Shown piece after piece: positions 36,849 to 45,969 of a DNA stretch of 64,000 nucleotides. How positions within the stretch are numbered: the stretch's first letter is position 1; each line of letters starts with the position of its first letter. This stretch comes from Winogradskyella costae. Its GTDB lineage: Bacteria; Bacteroidota; Bacteroidia; Flavobacteriales; Flavobacteriaceae. The stretch spans positions 1 through 64,000 of the forward strand of contig NZ_JABFDK010000007.1 of the NCBI RefSeq assembly GCF_013403865.1, in the 5' to 3' direction. The notes under the pieces are model-generated. The model made no database searches and was not told the DNA's origin. It saw only the letters and a program-made list of their open reading frames with translations. A program made the position numbers and the translations under genes.

Positions 36849-39668
36849 ATGTCAGTTTTCAATAAATATAAATTCAATCTTAGTTTTTTATGTCTTACGC
36901 TAATTTTTAGTGTAATGTCATATGCGCAAGAGATTCCTCCTATTCAAATATTCACTCCCAATGATTATGGTGCAGATGACCAAAATTGGTCGATAACGCA
37001 ATCTCAAAATGATTTTATATACGTAGCTAACAATAAAGGGCTTTTAGAATATAATGGGGCATCTTGGCAGCTGTACAATTCTCCAAATGAAGGAATTTTA
37101 AGAACTGTAAAGCTAGTCAATGGCGTTATTTTTTCTGGTGGATACATGGATTTTGGATTTTGGATAAAAAATAAAAAAGGAAAGCTTTCTTATACATCAT
37201 TAAGCGATCATAAAGATTTATCGATTAAAGAAGATGAGGATTTTTGGGGAATTGTAAGTGTAGAGGATTTTGTGTTATTTCAGTCTTTCGATAGGATTTA
37301 CATATATAACACAACAGAGGATAGTTTTAGTATTATCGATTCTGATACGAGAATCAATAAAATGTTTAAGGTAAAAGAGTCCGTTTATTTTCAAAAAATA
37401 GGTGTAGGTGTTTTTAAAATTGAAAATGGAGAAGCATCGTTAGTCATTCCGTCCAACGATATTGATAATACTGAGCTAGTAAATATTTTCAACTCTGATT
37501 CTGGACTACTTTTTCAAACAAAAGAAAAGGGCTTTTACAAGTTTAAAGATCAAAAAGTAGAACATTGGAATATAAGCTCAGATAGTTTATTAGCAGATAT
37601 AAGTATCTATTGTAGTGTTAAATTAAAAGATGGGGGTTTCATTCTAGGAACAATTGCAAACGGAATTATCCATTTAGATGAAAATGGTGATGAATTAATG
37701 AAAATTGATCAATCCTATGGCTTAAGCAATAATACGGCGCTTTCAATGTTTGAAGATAGTTATGGAAATGTTTGGCTAGGGCTAGATAACGGAATTAATA
37801 TCTTAAATTTAAATTCACCTTTTAAAGTTTATACGGATAAATTGGGTGTTTTAGGAACGGTCTATGCCGCCGCTCAAACTGACGATTTTCTTTACTTAGG
37901 GACTAATCAAGGTTTGTTTTATAAACCTAAAGGTTCTAATGTGAAATTTAATTTTATTAAAGGAACAAAAGGACAAGTTTGGTTTTTGTCGGTATTAAAA
38001 CAGACGTTGTTTTGTGGGCATAATAAAGGGACATTCGTAATAGAAGGCGGCAAGGCGAAACAAGTTTCTTCAGAAATGGGGACATGGATTGTGAAAGAAA
38101 TTGAAGGCTATCCCAATCTTTTAATTCAGGGGAATTATATAGGAATGAATATTTTAGAATATGTAAATAACACTTGGCAGTACAGAAATAAAGTTGAAGG
38201 TTTCACTGTGTCTTCTCGGTATTTTGAATTTATTAACCCACATGAGTTATTGGTAAGTCATGAGCATAAAGGTGTTTATAATGTTAAAATGGATAATGAT
38301 TTTAGGTCTGTTTCTGAATATAGTAAATTACCCATTGGTTATGGAGTTGGGTCTAGTATAATCAGTTATAATAATACTATTTTATACAGTTATAAAGAAG
38401 GGGTTTTTAGTTATGACCTTAACAATAAGAACTTTGTGAATGATACGATTTTAAGTAATTTATTTAGTGAAGAGCAGTACATTTCTGGTAAACTTTTTAA
38501 TGAAACTCCAAGGAATAAGTTGTGGGGATTTTCTAAAGATAAGATCATATATATTGAGCCCGGTAAATTGTCTAGTGAGCCTGAAATTAAAGTTATAGCG
38601 ATTTCAAGTGAGTTGCGTAAAAGTAAGTCTGCATTTGAGAACATATTAGACTTAGGTGATGATAAATATTTAATCGGAACTACGGAAGGCTATCTCATTA
38701 TCGATTTAAAGAAATTGGTGCAACAAGATTTTGATATGCACTTAAATAGTGTGGAATTTGGAAAGTTGCCAAACGAACTTTTACCTTTAGATTTAGTTGC
38801 GTCTCCAACGCTCAAAAATAAATCCAATAACGTACGATTTACCTATAGTGTCACAAATTACAATAAACTTTCTGCTTCTAAGTATCAGTATAAATTATCT
38901 GGTATTTATAATGAATGGAGTGATTGGTCAGGGAGTTCTGAAGTGTTTTTTAAGAACTTACCTCATGGGGATTATAATTTTGAGGCAAGAGCAATGACAG
39001 ATGGGGTGGTATTAGATAATGACCTGTCTTATGATTTTAGTATTGAAAAGCCTTGGTACCTTAAACCTTTAGCTATCATTTCTTATATTTTGATGGCATT
39101 ATTATTTATATACGTGCTTTTTTATTTTAATAAGAAACATTATAAGAAACAGCAGCAGAAGCTTATTAAAAAGAAAGAAAGACAATTGAAATTTGAGCAA
39201 TTAGAAAACCAGCGTCAGTTAATTCAATTCAAAAATAAAAACTTGCAATTAAATATTGAGAATAAAAACAGGGAGCTTGGTATGGCAACCATGAATTTAG
39301 TTAAGCGTAATGAATTACTTAATAGTATTAAAAGTGAATTGTCTAAAAGCAAAACGCTAAACGAAGTTAAAAAAGTCATAAAGGTCATAAATTCAAATTT
39401 AAACAATACTAATGATTGGGAATTATTTGAAGAAGCCTTCAATAATGTAGATAAAGATTTTATGAAAAAGATGAAATCAATTCACCCAACTATTACTCCA
39501 AATGATTTAAGACTGTGTGCTTATTTAAGATTAAACCTGTCTTCTAAAGAGATAGCACCACTTCTAAATATCTCACATAAAAGTGTAGAGGTTAAGCGCT
39601 ATCGTTTGCGTAAAAAGTTAGAATTAGACCACGAACAAAGCTTATCTAACTACATTATAGAGATTTAA
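36849..39668 (+). CDS. Membrane-spanning propeller/Y_Y_Y sensor with LuxR-type DNA-binding domain
   Basis: The ATG at 36849 (MSVFNKYKFNLSF) is preferred to a TTG at 36822; it gives 939 aa. A signal peptide (ending MSYAQ) is followed by a large periplasmic beta-propeller region with two-component-regulator propeller motifs (for example MFEDSYGNVWLGLDNGINIL). A Y_Y_Y domain follows (YQYKLSGIYNEWSDWSG), then one transmembrane helix (about 737-757), a cytoplasmic coiled coil, and a C-terminal helix-turn-helix (TPNDLRLCAYLRLNLSSKEIAPLL, HKSVEVKRYRLRKKL; about 880-930). There is no kinase or receiver domain, so it should couple periplasmic ligand binding directly to DNA binding. It stands at the head of the glucan locus and is its likely activator. 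Confidence 0.85.
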   Translation: MSVFNKYKFNLSFLCLTLIFSVMSYAQEIPPIQIFTPNDYGADDQNWSITQSQNDFIYVANNKGLLEYNGASWQLYNSPNEGILRTVKLVNGVIFSGGYMDFGFWIKNKKGKLSYTSLSDHKDLSIKEDEDFWGIVSVEDFVLFQSFDRIYIYNTTEDSFSIIDSDTRINKMFKVKESVYFQKIGVGVFKIENGEASLVIPSNDIDNTELVNIFNSDSGLLFQTKEKGFYKFKDQKVEHWNISSDSLLADISIYCSVKLKDGGFILGTIANGIIHLDENGDELMKIDQSYGLSNNTALSMFEDSYGNVWLGLDNGINILNLNSPFKVYTDKLGVLGTVYAAAQTDDFLYLGTNQGLFYKPKGSNVKFNFIKGTKGQVWFLSVLKQTLFCGHNKGTFVIEGGKAKQVSSEMGTWIVKEIEGYPNLLIQGNYIGMNILEYVNNTWQYRNKVEGFTVSSRYFEFINPHELLVSHEHKGVYNVKMDNDFRSVSEYSKLPIGYGVGSSIISYNNTILYSYKEGVFSYDLNNKNFVNDTILSNLFSEEQYISGKLFNETPRNKLWGFSKDKIIYIEPGKLSSEPEIKVIAISSELRKSKSAFENILDLGDDKYLIGTTEGYLIIDLKKLVQQDFDMHLNSVEFGKLPNELLPLDLVASPTLKNKSNNVRFTYSVTNYNKLSASKYQYKLSGIYNEWSDWSGSSEVFFKNLPHGDYNFEARAMTDGVVLDNDLSYDFSIEKPWYLKPLAIISYILMALLFIYVLFYFNKKHYKKQQQKLIKKKERQLKFEQLENQRQLIQFKNKNLQLNIENKNRELGMATMNLVKRNELLNSIKSELSKSKTLNEVKKVIKVINSNLNNTNDWELFEEAFNNVDKDFMKKMKSIHPTITPNDLRLCAYLRLNLSSKEIAPLLNISHKSVEVKRYRLRKKLELDHEQSLSNYIIEI

Positions 39669-39717
39669 TAACTATACAGTATCGTTTTTTGCCTATACAA
39701 CACCCATACAAAACCAA

Positions 39718-39912
39718 TATACGCGTGTATTTCTCCATTTTTATTAAGGCAAGAACAATTAACTAAATACTTGGTATAAGCGGCTTTTATGTGAGATTTT
39801 AAGAGAATACATCACTTTATTTTAACGCGTATATATTTTGTATAGTCTTTTTTAGAGAATTTAATAATCTTTCGACTTAAATTTAACAAAATGATAATTT
39901 GGTTATTATCAT
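39718..39912 (+). promoter_or_regulatory. Regulatory region with inverted repeats upstream of the enzyme-barrel gene
   Basis: Two structures are visible in the gap before the glucan-locus structural genes. TATACGCG (39718-39725) is repeated in inverted form as CGCGTATA (39826-39833). ATGATAAT (39891-39898) and ATTATCAT (39905-39912) form a perfect 8-bp inverted repeat with a 6-bp spacer, 33 bp before the ATG. They could be operator sites for the neighbouring regulators. No experimental support is available and short repeats can arise by chance. Confidence 0.3.
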
Positions 39913-39944
39913 AAGCTAATAATTAACGCTCTAAAAACTGTATT

Positions 39945-42900
39945 ATGAGAAAACGCTTTCTTAAGTTAATATTCTTACTACTAGCAATTCCAATCTTTAG
40001 TCAATCTAATAATGTTGAGGTATTAAATAATGCCGAAGGAATGAAACTAATTGTTGATGGTGAAGATTTTATGATTAATGGTATGAATTGGGGTTATGTA
40101 CCAATAGGTACAAATTTTAACTACAGTTTATGGAAGCAATCAGACGATGTTATTAAGGCAGCGCTAGATGCTGAAATGTCGTTATTAAAGAATATGGGTG
40201 TAAATGCTATTAGGCAATACACAGGTATACAACCGAAATGGATAACCTATATTTATGAGAATTATGGTATTTATACCATGCTTAATCATTCATTTGGCCG
40301 TTATGGTTTAACTATTAATGGGAGCTGGGTTGCGGTTACGGATTACAGAGACGAAGCAACTCAGAACATATTAATGGATGAAATCACTGAATTAGCTGAA
40401 ACATATAAAGACACTCCTGGGCTACTATTATTTTTATTAGGAAATGAAAATAATTACGGATTATTTTGGGCAGGATCTGAAACGGAAGATTTTCCAGATG
40501 AAGAAGAACAGAGAAGAGAAGTTGGTGAGAAACGTGGACGTCCAATGTATAAGCTAATGAACGATGCAGCCATTAAAATGAAGTCAATCGATTCATCTCA
40601 CCCGATTGCAATCTGTAATGGAGATTTATTGTTTTCCGAAATAATAGCAGAAGAGTGTAAAGATGTCGATATCTACGGTACAAATATGTATCGCGGCAAG
40701 TCATTTGGTGATGCTTTTGAAAGGGTTAAAAATGAACTTAACATGCCAATCTTATTCACAGAGTTTGGATCAGATGCCTTTAATGCTGTTGACAATGAAG
40801 AAGATCAAAAAATGCAAGCATTTTTTGTTGTAGAAAACTGGAAAGAAATTTACCAAAATGCAGCCGGATTGGGTAAGGCAGGCAATTCAATAGGTGGTTT
40901 TACTTTTCAATTTAGTGATGGCTGGTGGAAACTAGGACAAACAAAAAATTTAGATGTTCATGATACTGGAGCGTCTTGGGCAAATGGAGGTTATTATTTA
41001 GATATGAAAGATGGAAATAATAATATGAATGAAGAGTGGTTTGGTATATGTGCAAAAGGTCCAACAAATGAAAGAGGATTATATACCTTATACCCACGTT
41101 CTGCATACTATTCTTTAAAAGAGGCACATCAAGTTAATCCTTATGACGAAGACATGACGGGTGATTTTATATCAAACTATTTTTCTAATATTAATTTAAT
41201 GGATGGTGTCTTAAGGGCACGAGGAGATAAAGCATTATTAGGAGGTAACGATTCTCAAAAAATAAGAATTAGCAGACTTACTGCAGAATTCTCAACATTT
41301 AATACAGGGGGAAGTTTAATTACTACACCAGACAATGTAGATGAGGATTCAGATGCATTTCCAAACCAACTAGGCTTCGATCATATGGAGTCATATTTCG
41401 TTGGAATTGAAGGTAAGCCGGCTTCAAATATGAGAGCTAATGTTAATTTTAACGTAGTTGGTAATATTGCAGGAAATCCAATTGACGAAATTTTCTATGA
41501 AAACAGATCAAGAGCAGTCAATGTTGATTCTGATGATGGAGAAGTTACACTTACGGATATTAATAGAGTTAATGTTTATGATGCAGAATTTGAATGGAAT
41601 GCTAAGGATTTTGATTTAAGAGGATTCTATCGTACAGGGCATTATCATTGGGCATATGAAGGAGATATTTTTAATCTATATCCCGAAGCTAATTACGGTC
41701 CTAACTTAGATATCTACGGTGGCGAAATTTTAGGATTAGAAATAGATGGAAAAGGGGATTTAAGTGGTTTAAAAGCTGCTTTCGGACCTCAACTTTGGTG
41801 GGGAGCAAATCCAACCGCTTTACTTAAATACAGTCGTAAAGTTGGAAAATGGGATATGACAGGTGTTTACCATAGAGATCTTCAAACAGAGCTTCGATTT
41901 GATGAAAATGGGCAACGAATATTAGATGCAAATCAAGTTCGTAGTGGTATTATTCCAGCATGGCCAACGGAAAGAGCAACCATTGCTGTAGAAAGAAAAT
42001 TAGGAAAATTTGGACTTACCGCAGGAGCTATTTGGGCAGGTAGTCCACTTAACGGAAGTTCATTCCAAGATGTAACGGGTGGTCCTGGAAATTACACCGT
42101 TTATGAAGATAAAGTTACAAGTAAAGATAATTGGGGTGGAAAAGCCAAAATTACATATCAAGAAGGTAAAATAAATGCCTATGCTCAAGCTGCCGTTATG
42201 GGATTAGTTGCTAATGCCGGGGCAGATCAAACGCAAACATTTACAGGTTGGAAATTAAAAGATAATGGAAGCGGAAACCAATCTAATGTTCTTGCAGGAT
42301 TTACATATACTGTTGGTGATTTTCAAATAGCACCAAACTTCTTATGGCAAAAGCCTTTAGTAGATGCAATGCCAAGTGATGTGGATGCGCCTGGTAGATT
42401 AAGAAATGTAATTGAAGACCCATTTGCGGTTAGAAATAATAGGGAGACAACAGCAGGAGAAATGTTAATTACGTTCGATCCAACTCCTGGAACATGGATG
42501 TATGAATGGGATAACGACCGCACTGAAGACGCCAAATTTGCGATGAACCTTGGTTTTGTTTACCGTCATCTTCCTACACAGCAAGATGCGCATATTGGTT
42601 TCCTAGCCAATCGCCAGTTCTTTGCTTTCCCTACATCTGCACCAGCAGAAGATTTGTGGGAGGTAAGTACAAGAATGGTATCCAAGTTAAATCCAGACTT
42701 AGGGGTTATTGGAAATTTCTATTATGGTAATGGCCAGGCAAACGGTGATAGTGATAGATTAATAAAAAGATTTGGTGGTGATGTAAGACTGATTTACAAC
42801 AAAATGAAAGTTGAGACACATGTTAAAATAAATGATTGGGGACCTTTTGATTATCATAGAGATTTCAACTTAACGTATCCAGTACAGTTGATGTTAGATG

Positions 42901-43112
42901 TGTCAACCTCTTTAGGAAAACCAGATTGGTTTATATTACCAAGCACAGTGATTGGGATAAGAGGAACATGGCGTTCACTTGATGCTAACTCACCAAGGTA
43001 CTCTCCTTTAGCGGCATCAGAATTTGAAGTAGCACCTATCAGTGCTGTTGGATTTCCTGATGGATCTGAATGGGAGATTAGAACCTATGTACATATTAAT
43101 ATTGGAAAATAA
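39945..43112 (+). CDS. Clan GH-A glycoside hydrolase (GH2-like TIM barrel) fused to an outer-membrane beta-barrel
   Basis: This is a 1055-aa exported protein with a signal peptide (ending IPIFSQ). Residues about 30-390 form a (beta/alpha)8 glycosidase domain resembling the GH2 catalytic barrel and beta-glucan enzymes of clan GH-A. The likely acid/base is Glu168 (LLGNENNYG) and the likely nucleophile Glu273 (LFTEFGSDAF). Residues about 410-1055 contain no second enzyme motif. They show alternating hydrophobic strands with aromatic residues at strand ends, closing with WEIRTYVHINIGK, as in outer-membrane barrels. I infer an enzyme-porin fusion. It leads the glucan gene set, 275 bp after the regulator, and 11 bp before the binding lipoprotein gene. 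Enzyme specificity is inferred from neighbours. Confidence 0.7.
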   Translation: MRKRFLKLIFLLLAIPIFSQSNNVEVLNNAEGMKLIVDGEDFMINGMNWGYVPIGTNFNYSLWKQSDDVIKAALDAEMSLLKNMGVNAIRQYTGIQPKWITYIYENYGIYTMLNHSFGRYGLTINGSWVAVTDYRDEATQNILMDEITELAETYKDTPGLLLFLLGNENNYGLFWAGSETEDFPDEEEQRREVGEKRGRPMYKLMNDAAIKMKSIDSSHPIAICNGDLLFSEIIAEECKDVDIYGTNMYRGKSFGDAFERVKNELNMPILFTEFGSDAFNAVDNEEDQKMQAFFVVENWKEIYQNAAGLGKAGNSIGGFTFQFSDGWWKLGQTKNLDVHDTGASWANGGYYLDMKDGNNNMNEEWFGICAKGPTNERGLYTLYPRSAYYSLKEAHQVNPYDEDMTGDFISNYFSNINLMDGVLRARGDKALLGGNDSQKIRISRLTAEFSTFNTGGSLITTPDNVDEDSDAFPNQLGFDHMESYFVGIEGKPASNMRANVNFNVVGNIAGNPIDEIFYENRSRAVNVDSDDGEVTLTDINRVNVYDAEFEWNAKDFDLRGFYRTGHYHWAYEGDIFNLYPEANYGPNLDIYGGEILGLEIDGKGDLSGLKAAFGPQLWWGANPTALLKYSRKVGKWDMTGVYHRDLQTELRFDENGQRILDANQVRSGIIPAWPTERATIAVERKLGKFGLTAGAIWAGSPLNGSSFQDVTGGPGNYTVYEDKVTSKDNWGGKAKITYQEGKINAYAQAAVMGLVANAGADQTQTFTGWKLKDNGSGNQSNVLAGFTYTVGDFQIAPNFLWQKPLVDAMPSDVDAPGRLRNVIEDPFAVRNNRETTAGEMLITFDPTPGTWMYEWDNDRTEDAKFAMNLGFVYRHLPTQQDAHIGFLANRQFFAFPTSAPAEDLWEVSTRMVSKLNPDLGVIGNFYYGNGQANGDSDRLIKRFGGDVRLIYNKMKVETHVKINDWGPFDYHRDFNLTYPVQLMLDVSTSLGKPDWFILPSTVIGIRGTWRSLDANSPRYSPLAASEFEVAPISAVGFPDGSEWEIRTYVHINIGK

Positions 43113-43123
43113 AAAAGCGAAAA

Positions 43124-45013
43124 ATGAAAAATACAAGTTTAATTCAAATTAAGAGAACATTCGTTTTAGGGATGGTTTTAGTCCTAGCTTTAGGATGTGA
43201 AAGAGATCTTACGGATGATGCAATACCAGCAACTTTCGCAAAAGTAGGGGACATATTTACAGATGACTTCGTATCTATGGGAAGTGATTTTTACTTTCCT
43301 TTTGGTGGGTCAAAATTAGATGCTTTCTCTGTAGATACAGAAGAAGGTTATGAAAGTTCAGCTTCTTATCGTATTGATGTGCCAAATTCAGATGATCCAG
43401 CGGGTAATTATGCTGGTGCTATATTAAGAGTTGATGGTGCAGGTAGAGATTTATCGGGTTATGATGCCTTGACATTTTGGGCAAAAGCATCGCGTGGTGT
43501 TAGTATAGATGCTGTTGGGTTTGGTCAAGATTTCTTAGATAATAAATTTCAAGTTAATGCTAGTAATCTAAGTGTTGGTACTAATTGGTCAAAATTTACT
43601 ATTCCGATCCCAGATGCTTCTAAATTAACAGAAGAGCGAGGTCTGTTTTGGTATGCTGCAGGTACGCAGGCCACAGGAGGTTCTGGTTATGTCATTTGGT
43701 TAGATGAAATTAAGTTTGAAAACTTAGGAAACATCGCACATCCAAGACCTGCTATTTTAAACGGAAGCAATGTGATAGAAGAAACCTTTAGTGGTGCTAC
43801 AATTGCATTAACGGGGCTTACTCAAACATTAAATTTGGCTTCTGGGGTTAATCAAGAGGTTACGATATCTCCAAATTATTTTGCTTTTACATCTTCAAAT
43901 ACAAGTGTTGCAACAGTTAGTGAATTAGGTATCGTTGACATTGTAGGTGGTGGTGAAGCAGTAATTACTGCTACGTTAGACGGAATGGATGCAGAGGGCT
44001 CACTAAATATTACATCATTGGGCGATTTTAATCCGGCTCCTGTACCTACAGTAGAGGCTAGCTCTGTAATTTCAATTTTTAGTGATGCTTATACAAATGA
44101 ACCTGTAGATTACTATAATGGGTATTGGGCGCCGTTTCAAACGACTCAAGGTCAGAATGATATTCAAGTTAACGGAGATAACATTATCAAATATTCTGAA
44201 CTAAACTTTGTTGGAATTCAATTTGCCGTAGATGTACCCACTATTGATGTTTCTCAAATGACACATTTCCACATAGATATTCAGGTACAAGGCGATATCG
44301 ATCCAGGCGACTTTTTACAGGTTAAACTTCAGGATATTGGAGCTGATAATGCGTTTGGAGGTACTGATGATTCTGATGACGAATTAACCTTAACTAACAC
44401 CACTTTGGTTTCTAATAGCTGGGTGAGTATTGATGTTCCGATTTCAGACTTTCCAGGGTTAACGAGTAGATCTAATTTGGCTCAAGTAGTGTTCATTTCT
44501 GATGCAACAATTACAGATGTCTATGTAGATAATATTTATTTCTATGAAATATCAGCAGAACCAACTGACGCTGCTCCAACTCCAACTGTTCCTGCTGCAA
44601 ATGTGATTTCAATTTTTAGTGATGCCTATGCTAATGTAGCAGGTACAAATTTAAATCCAGACTGGGGACAGGCAACAGCAGTTACAGAAGAAGCTATTGA
44701 AGGTAATAATGCGTTAAAATACTCAGGTTTAGATTACCAAGGAATTCTATTAGGTTCGGCTCAAGATGTATCTAGTATGACGCATTTACATATCGATTAT
44801 TTCACAGCAAATTCTACAGCACTTAATGCTTTTTTAATTAGTTCAGGTCCTATAGAAAAAGCGAAGGCACTAGCTGTGCCAAGTGCTTCGGGTTGGACAA
44901 GTTTAGAAATTCCATTAGCGGATTTCAATCCTGTAGATCTTGCAGATATTATTCAATTAAAATTTGATGGAAACGGTGACATTTATATAGATAATATCTA
45001 TTTCCATAATTAA
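43124..45013 (+). CDS. Modular surface glycan-binding lipoprotein (predicted)
   Basis: This 629-aa lipoprotein has lipobox ALGC with Cys25. A jelly-roll carbohydrate-binding-like domain follows (about 30-205; SGYDALTFWAKASRGVS, GYVIWLDEIKFENLG), then a BIG2-like Ig domain (about 215-297). Two copies of a domain starting VISIFSDAY end the protein (about 313-475 and 488-629), each closing with a YVDNIYF or YIDNIYF strand. No catalytic residues are evident. The same domain recurs in the T9SS-secreted protein at 55196. Position between the enzyme-barrel and GH16 genes suggests it binds the polysaccharide at the cell surface. That role is inference; the domain family has no function I can name with certainty. 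Confidence 0.75.
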   Translation: MKNTSLIQIKRTFVLGMVLVLALGCERDLTDDAIPATFAKVGDIFTDDFVSMGSDFYFPFGGSKLDAFSVDTEEGYESSASYRIDVPNSDDPAGNYAGAILRVDGAGRDLSGYDALTFWAKASRGVSIDAVGFGQDFLDNKFQVNASNLSVGTNWSKFTIPIPDASKLTEERGLFWYAAGTQATGGSGYVIWLDEIKFENLGNIAHPRPAILNGSNVIEETFSGATIALTGLTQTLNLASGVNQEVTISPNYFAFTSSNTSVATVSELGIVDIVGGGEAVITATLDGMDAEGSLNITSLGDFNPAPVPTVEASSVISIFSDAYTNEPVDYYNGYWAPFQTTQGQNDIQVNGDNIIKYSELNFVGIQFAVDVPTIDVSQMTHFHIDIQVQGDIDPGDFLQVKLQDIGADNAFGGTDDSDDELTLTNTTLVSNSWVSIDVPISDFPGLTSRSNLAQVVFISDATITDVYVDNIYFYEISAEPTDAAPTPTVPAANVISIFSDAYANVAGTNLNPDWGQATAVTEEAIEGNNALKYSGLDYQGILLGSAQDVSSMTHLHIDYFTANSTALNAFLISSGPIEKAKALAVPSASGWTSLEIPLADFNPVDLADIIQLKFDGNGDIYIDNIYFHN

Positions 45014-45048
45014 AATTAGAAATTTAAAATAGTCAAAAAAGAATTAAC

Positions 45049-45882
45049 ATGGAATCATCAATAAAGAATAAAATATCAGTAGCCGTAAGTTTATTTACAG
45101 CTGTTATACTAGTTACGTTTTTGAGTTGTTCAACAGATGAAACTCAGACGGTAACAAATTTTACTAATTTAACTATGGCAGACGAATTTGATTTGCCAGG
45201 TACACCAGATCCTACAATTTGGGGTTACGATATTGGTACAGGTCAAAATGGCTGGGGAAATAATGAATTACAATATTACACAGATCGTTCAGAGAATATT
45301 ATAGTAGAAGATGGTTTACTTAAGTTTACTGTAAGGCAAGAATCATATGAAGGTTCTGGGTATACTTCGGCAAGAATTCTTACTAAAGGTAAATTTGAAC
45401 AACAACACGGCCGTTTTGAAGCTCGAATTAAATTGCCTTGGGGCCAAGGATTATGGCCAGCATTTTGGATGTTAGGAGATGATAATGATGGTACCGAAGT
45501 TTGGCCACAAATTGGTGAAATTGATATTATGGAAAATCGCGGACAAGAACCAACTATAGTTGGTGGTGCGGTGCATGGACCAGGGTATTCTGGTGGGACA
45601 GCAATATCTAAGCCTTATGAATTAGAGAATGATCGTTTCGATACTGATTTTCATGTTTTTGGAATAGAATGGGGTGAGGATTACATAAACTATTATGTAG
45701 ATGATGTTTTGTATAATCGAATCACACCAGATGATGTTCCTGGAGAGTGGGTTTATAATGATTCGTTTTATATCATAATGAATGTCGCAGTAGGAGGATC
45801 TTATGTAGGATCACCAAATGCATCTACAGTATTCCCTCAAGAAATGTTAGTAGACTACGTAAGAGTTTATTCAGCAGAATAA
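45049..45882 (+). CDS. GH16 family endo-beta-1,3-glucanase (laminarinase), lipoprotein
   Basis: This 277-aa lipoprotein (Cys27 in LSCS, followed by acidic STDE that may act as a surface-export signal) is a single GH16 domain. The catalytic motif ExDxxE is EIDIMEN, with Glu157 as nucleophile, Asp159 and Glu162 as acid/base. Further family residues include GQNGWGNNELQYYTDR, PAFWMLG, and the closing MLVDYVRVY. The Met in EIDIME is the form typical of bacterial laminarinases, in place of the lichenase EIDIEF. It should cleave internal beta-1,3 bonds of laminarin or similar glucans. A hairpin terminator follows, splitting the locus into two transcripts. Confidence 0.92.
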   Translation: MESSIKNKISVAVSLFTAVILVTFLSCSTDETQTVTNFTNLTMADEFDLPGTPDPTIWGYDIGTGQNGWGNNELQYYTDRSENIIVEDGLLKFTVRQESYEGSGYTSARILTKGKFEQQHGRFEARIKLPWGQGLWPAFWMLGDDNDGTEVWPQIGEIDIMENRGQEPTIVGGAVHGPGYSGGTAISKPYELENDRFDTDFHVFGIEWGEDYINYYVDDVLYNRITPDDVPGEWVYNDSFYIIMNVAVGGSYVGSPNASTVFPQEMLVDYVRVYSAE

Positions 45883-45902
45883 TTAATACAAAATTTATTG
45901 AG

Positions 45903-45927
45903 GACCGAGAGTTTATCTCGGTCTTTT
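45903..45927 (+). terminator. Intrinsic terminator between the GH16 and GH149-like genes
   Basis: GACCGAGA (45903-45910) and TCTCGGTC (45916-45923) form a perfect 8-bp GC-rich stem with a GTTTA loop, followed by TTTT. It ends the first half of the glucan locus or attenuates read-through into the phosphorylase gene 42 bp later. Confidence 0.8.
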
Positions 45928-45969
45928 ACACAACCGAAGAAAATTACTAAAATCAACTAGACTTATACT

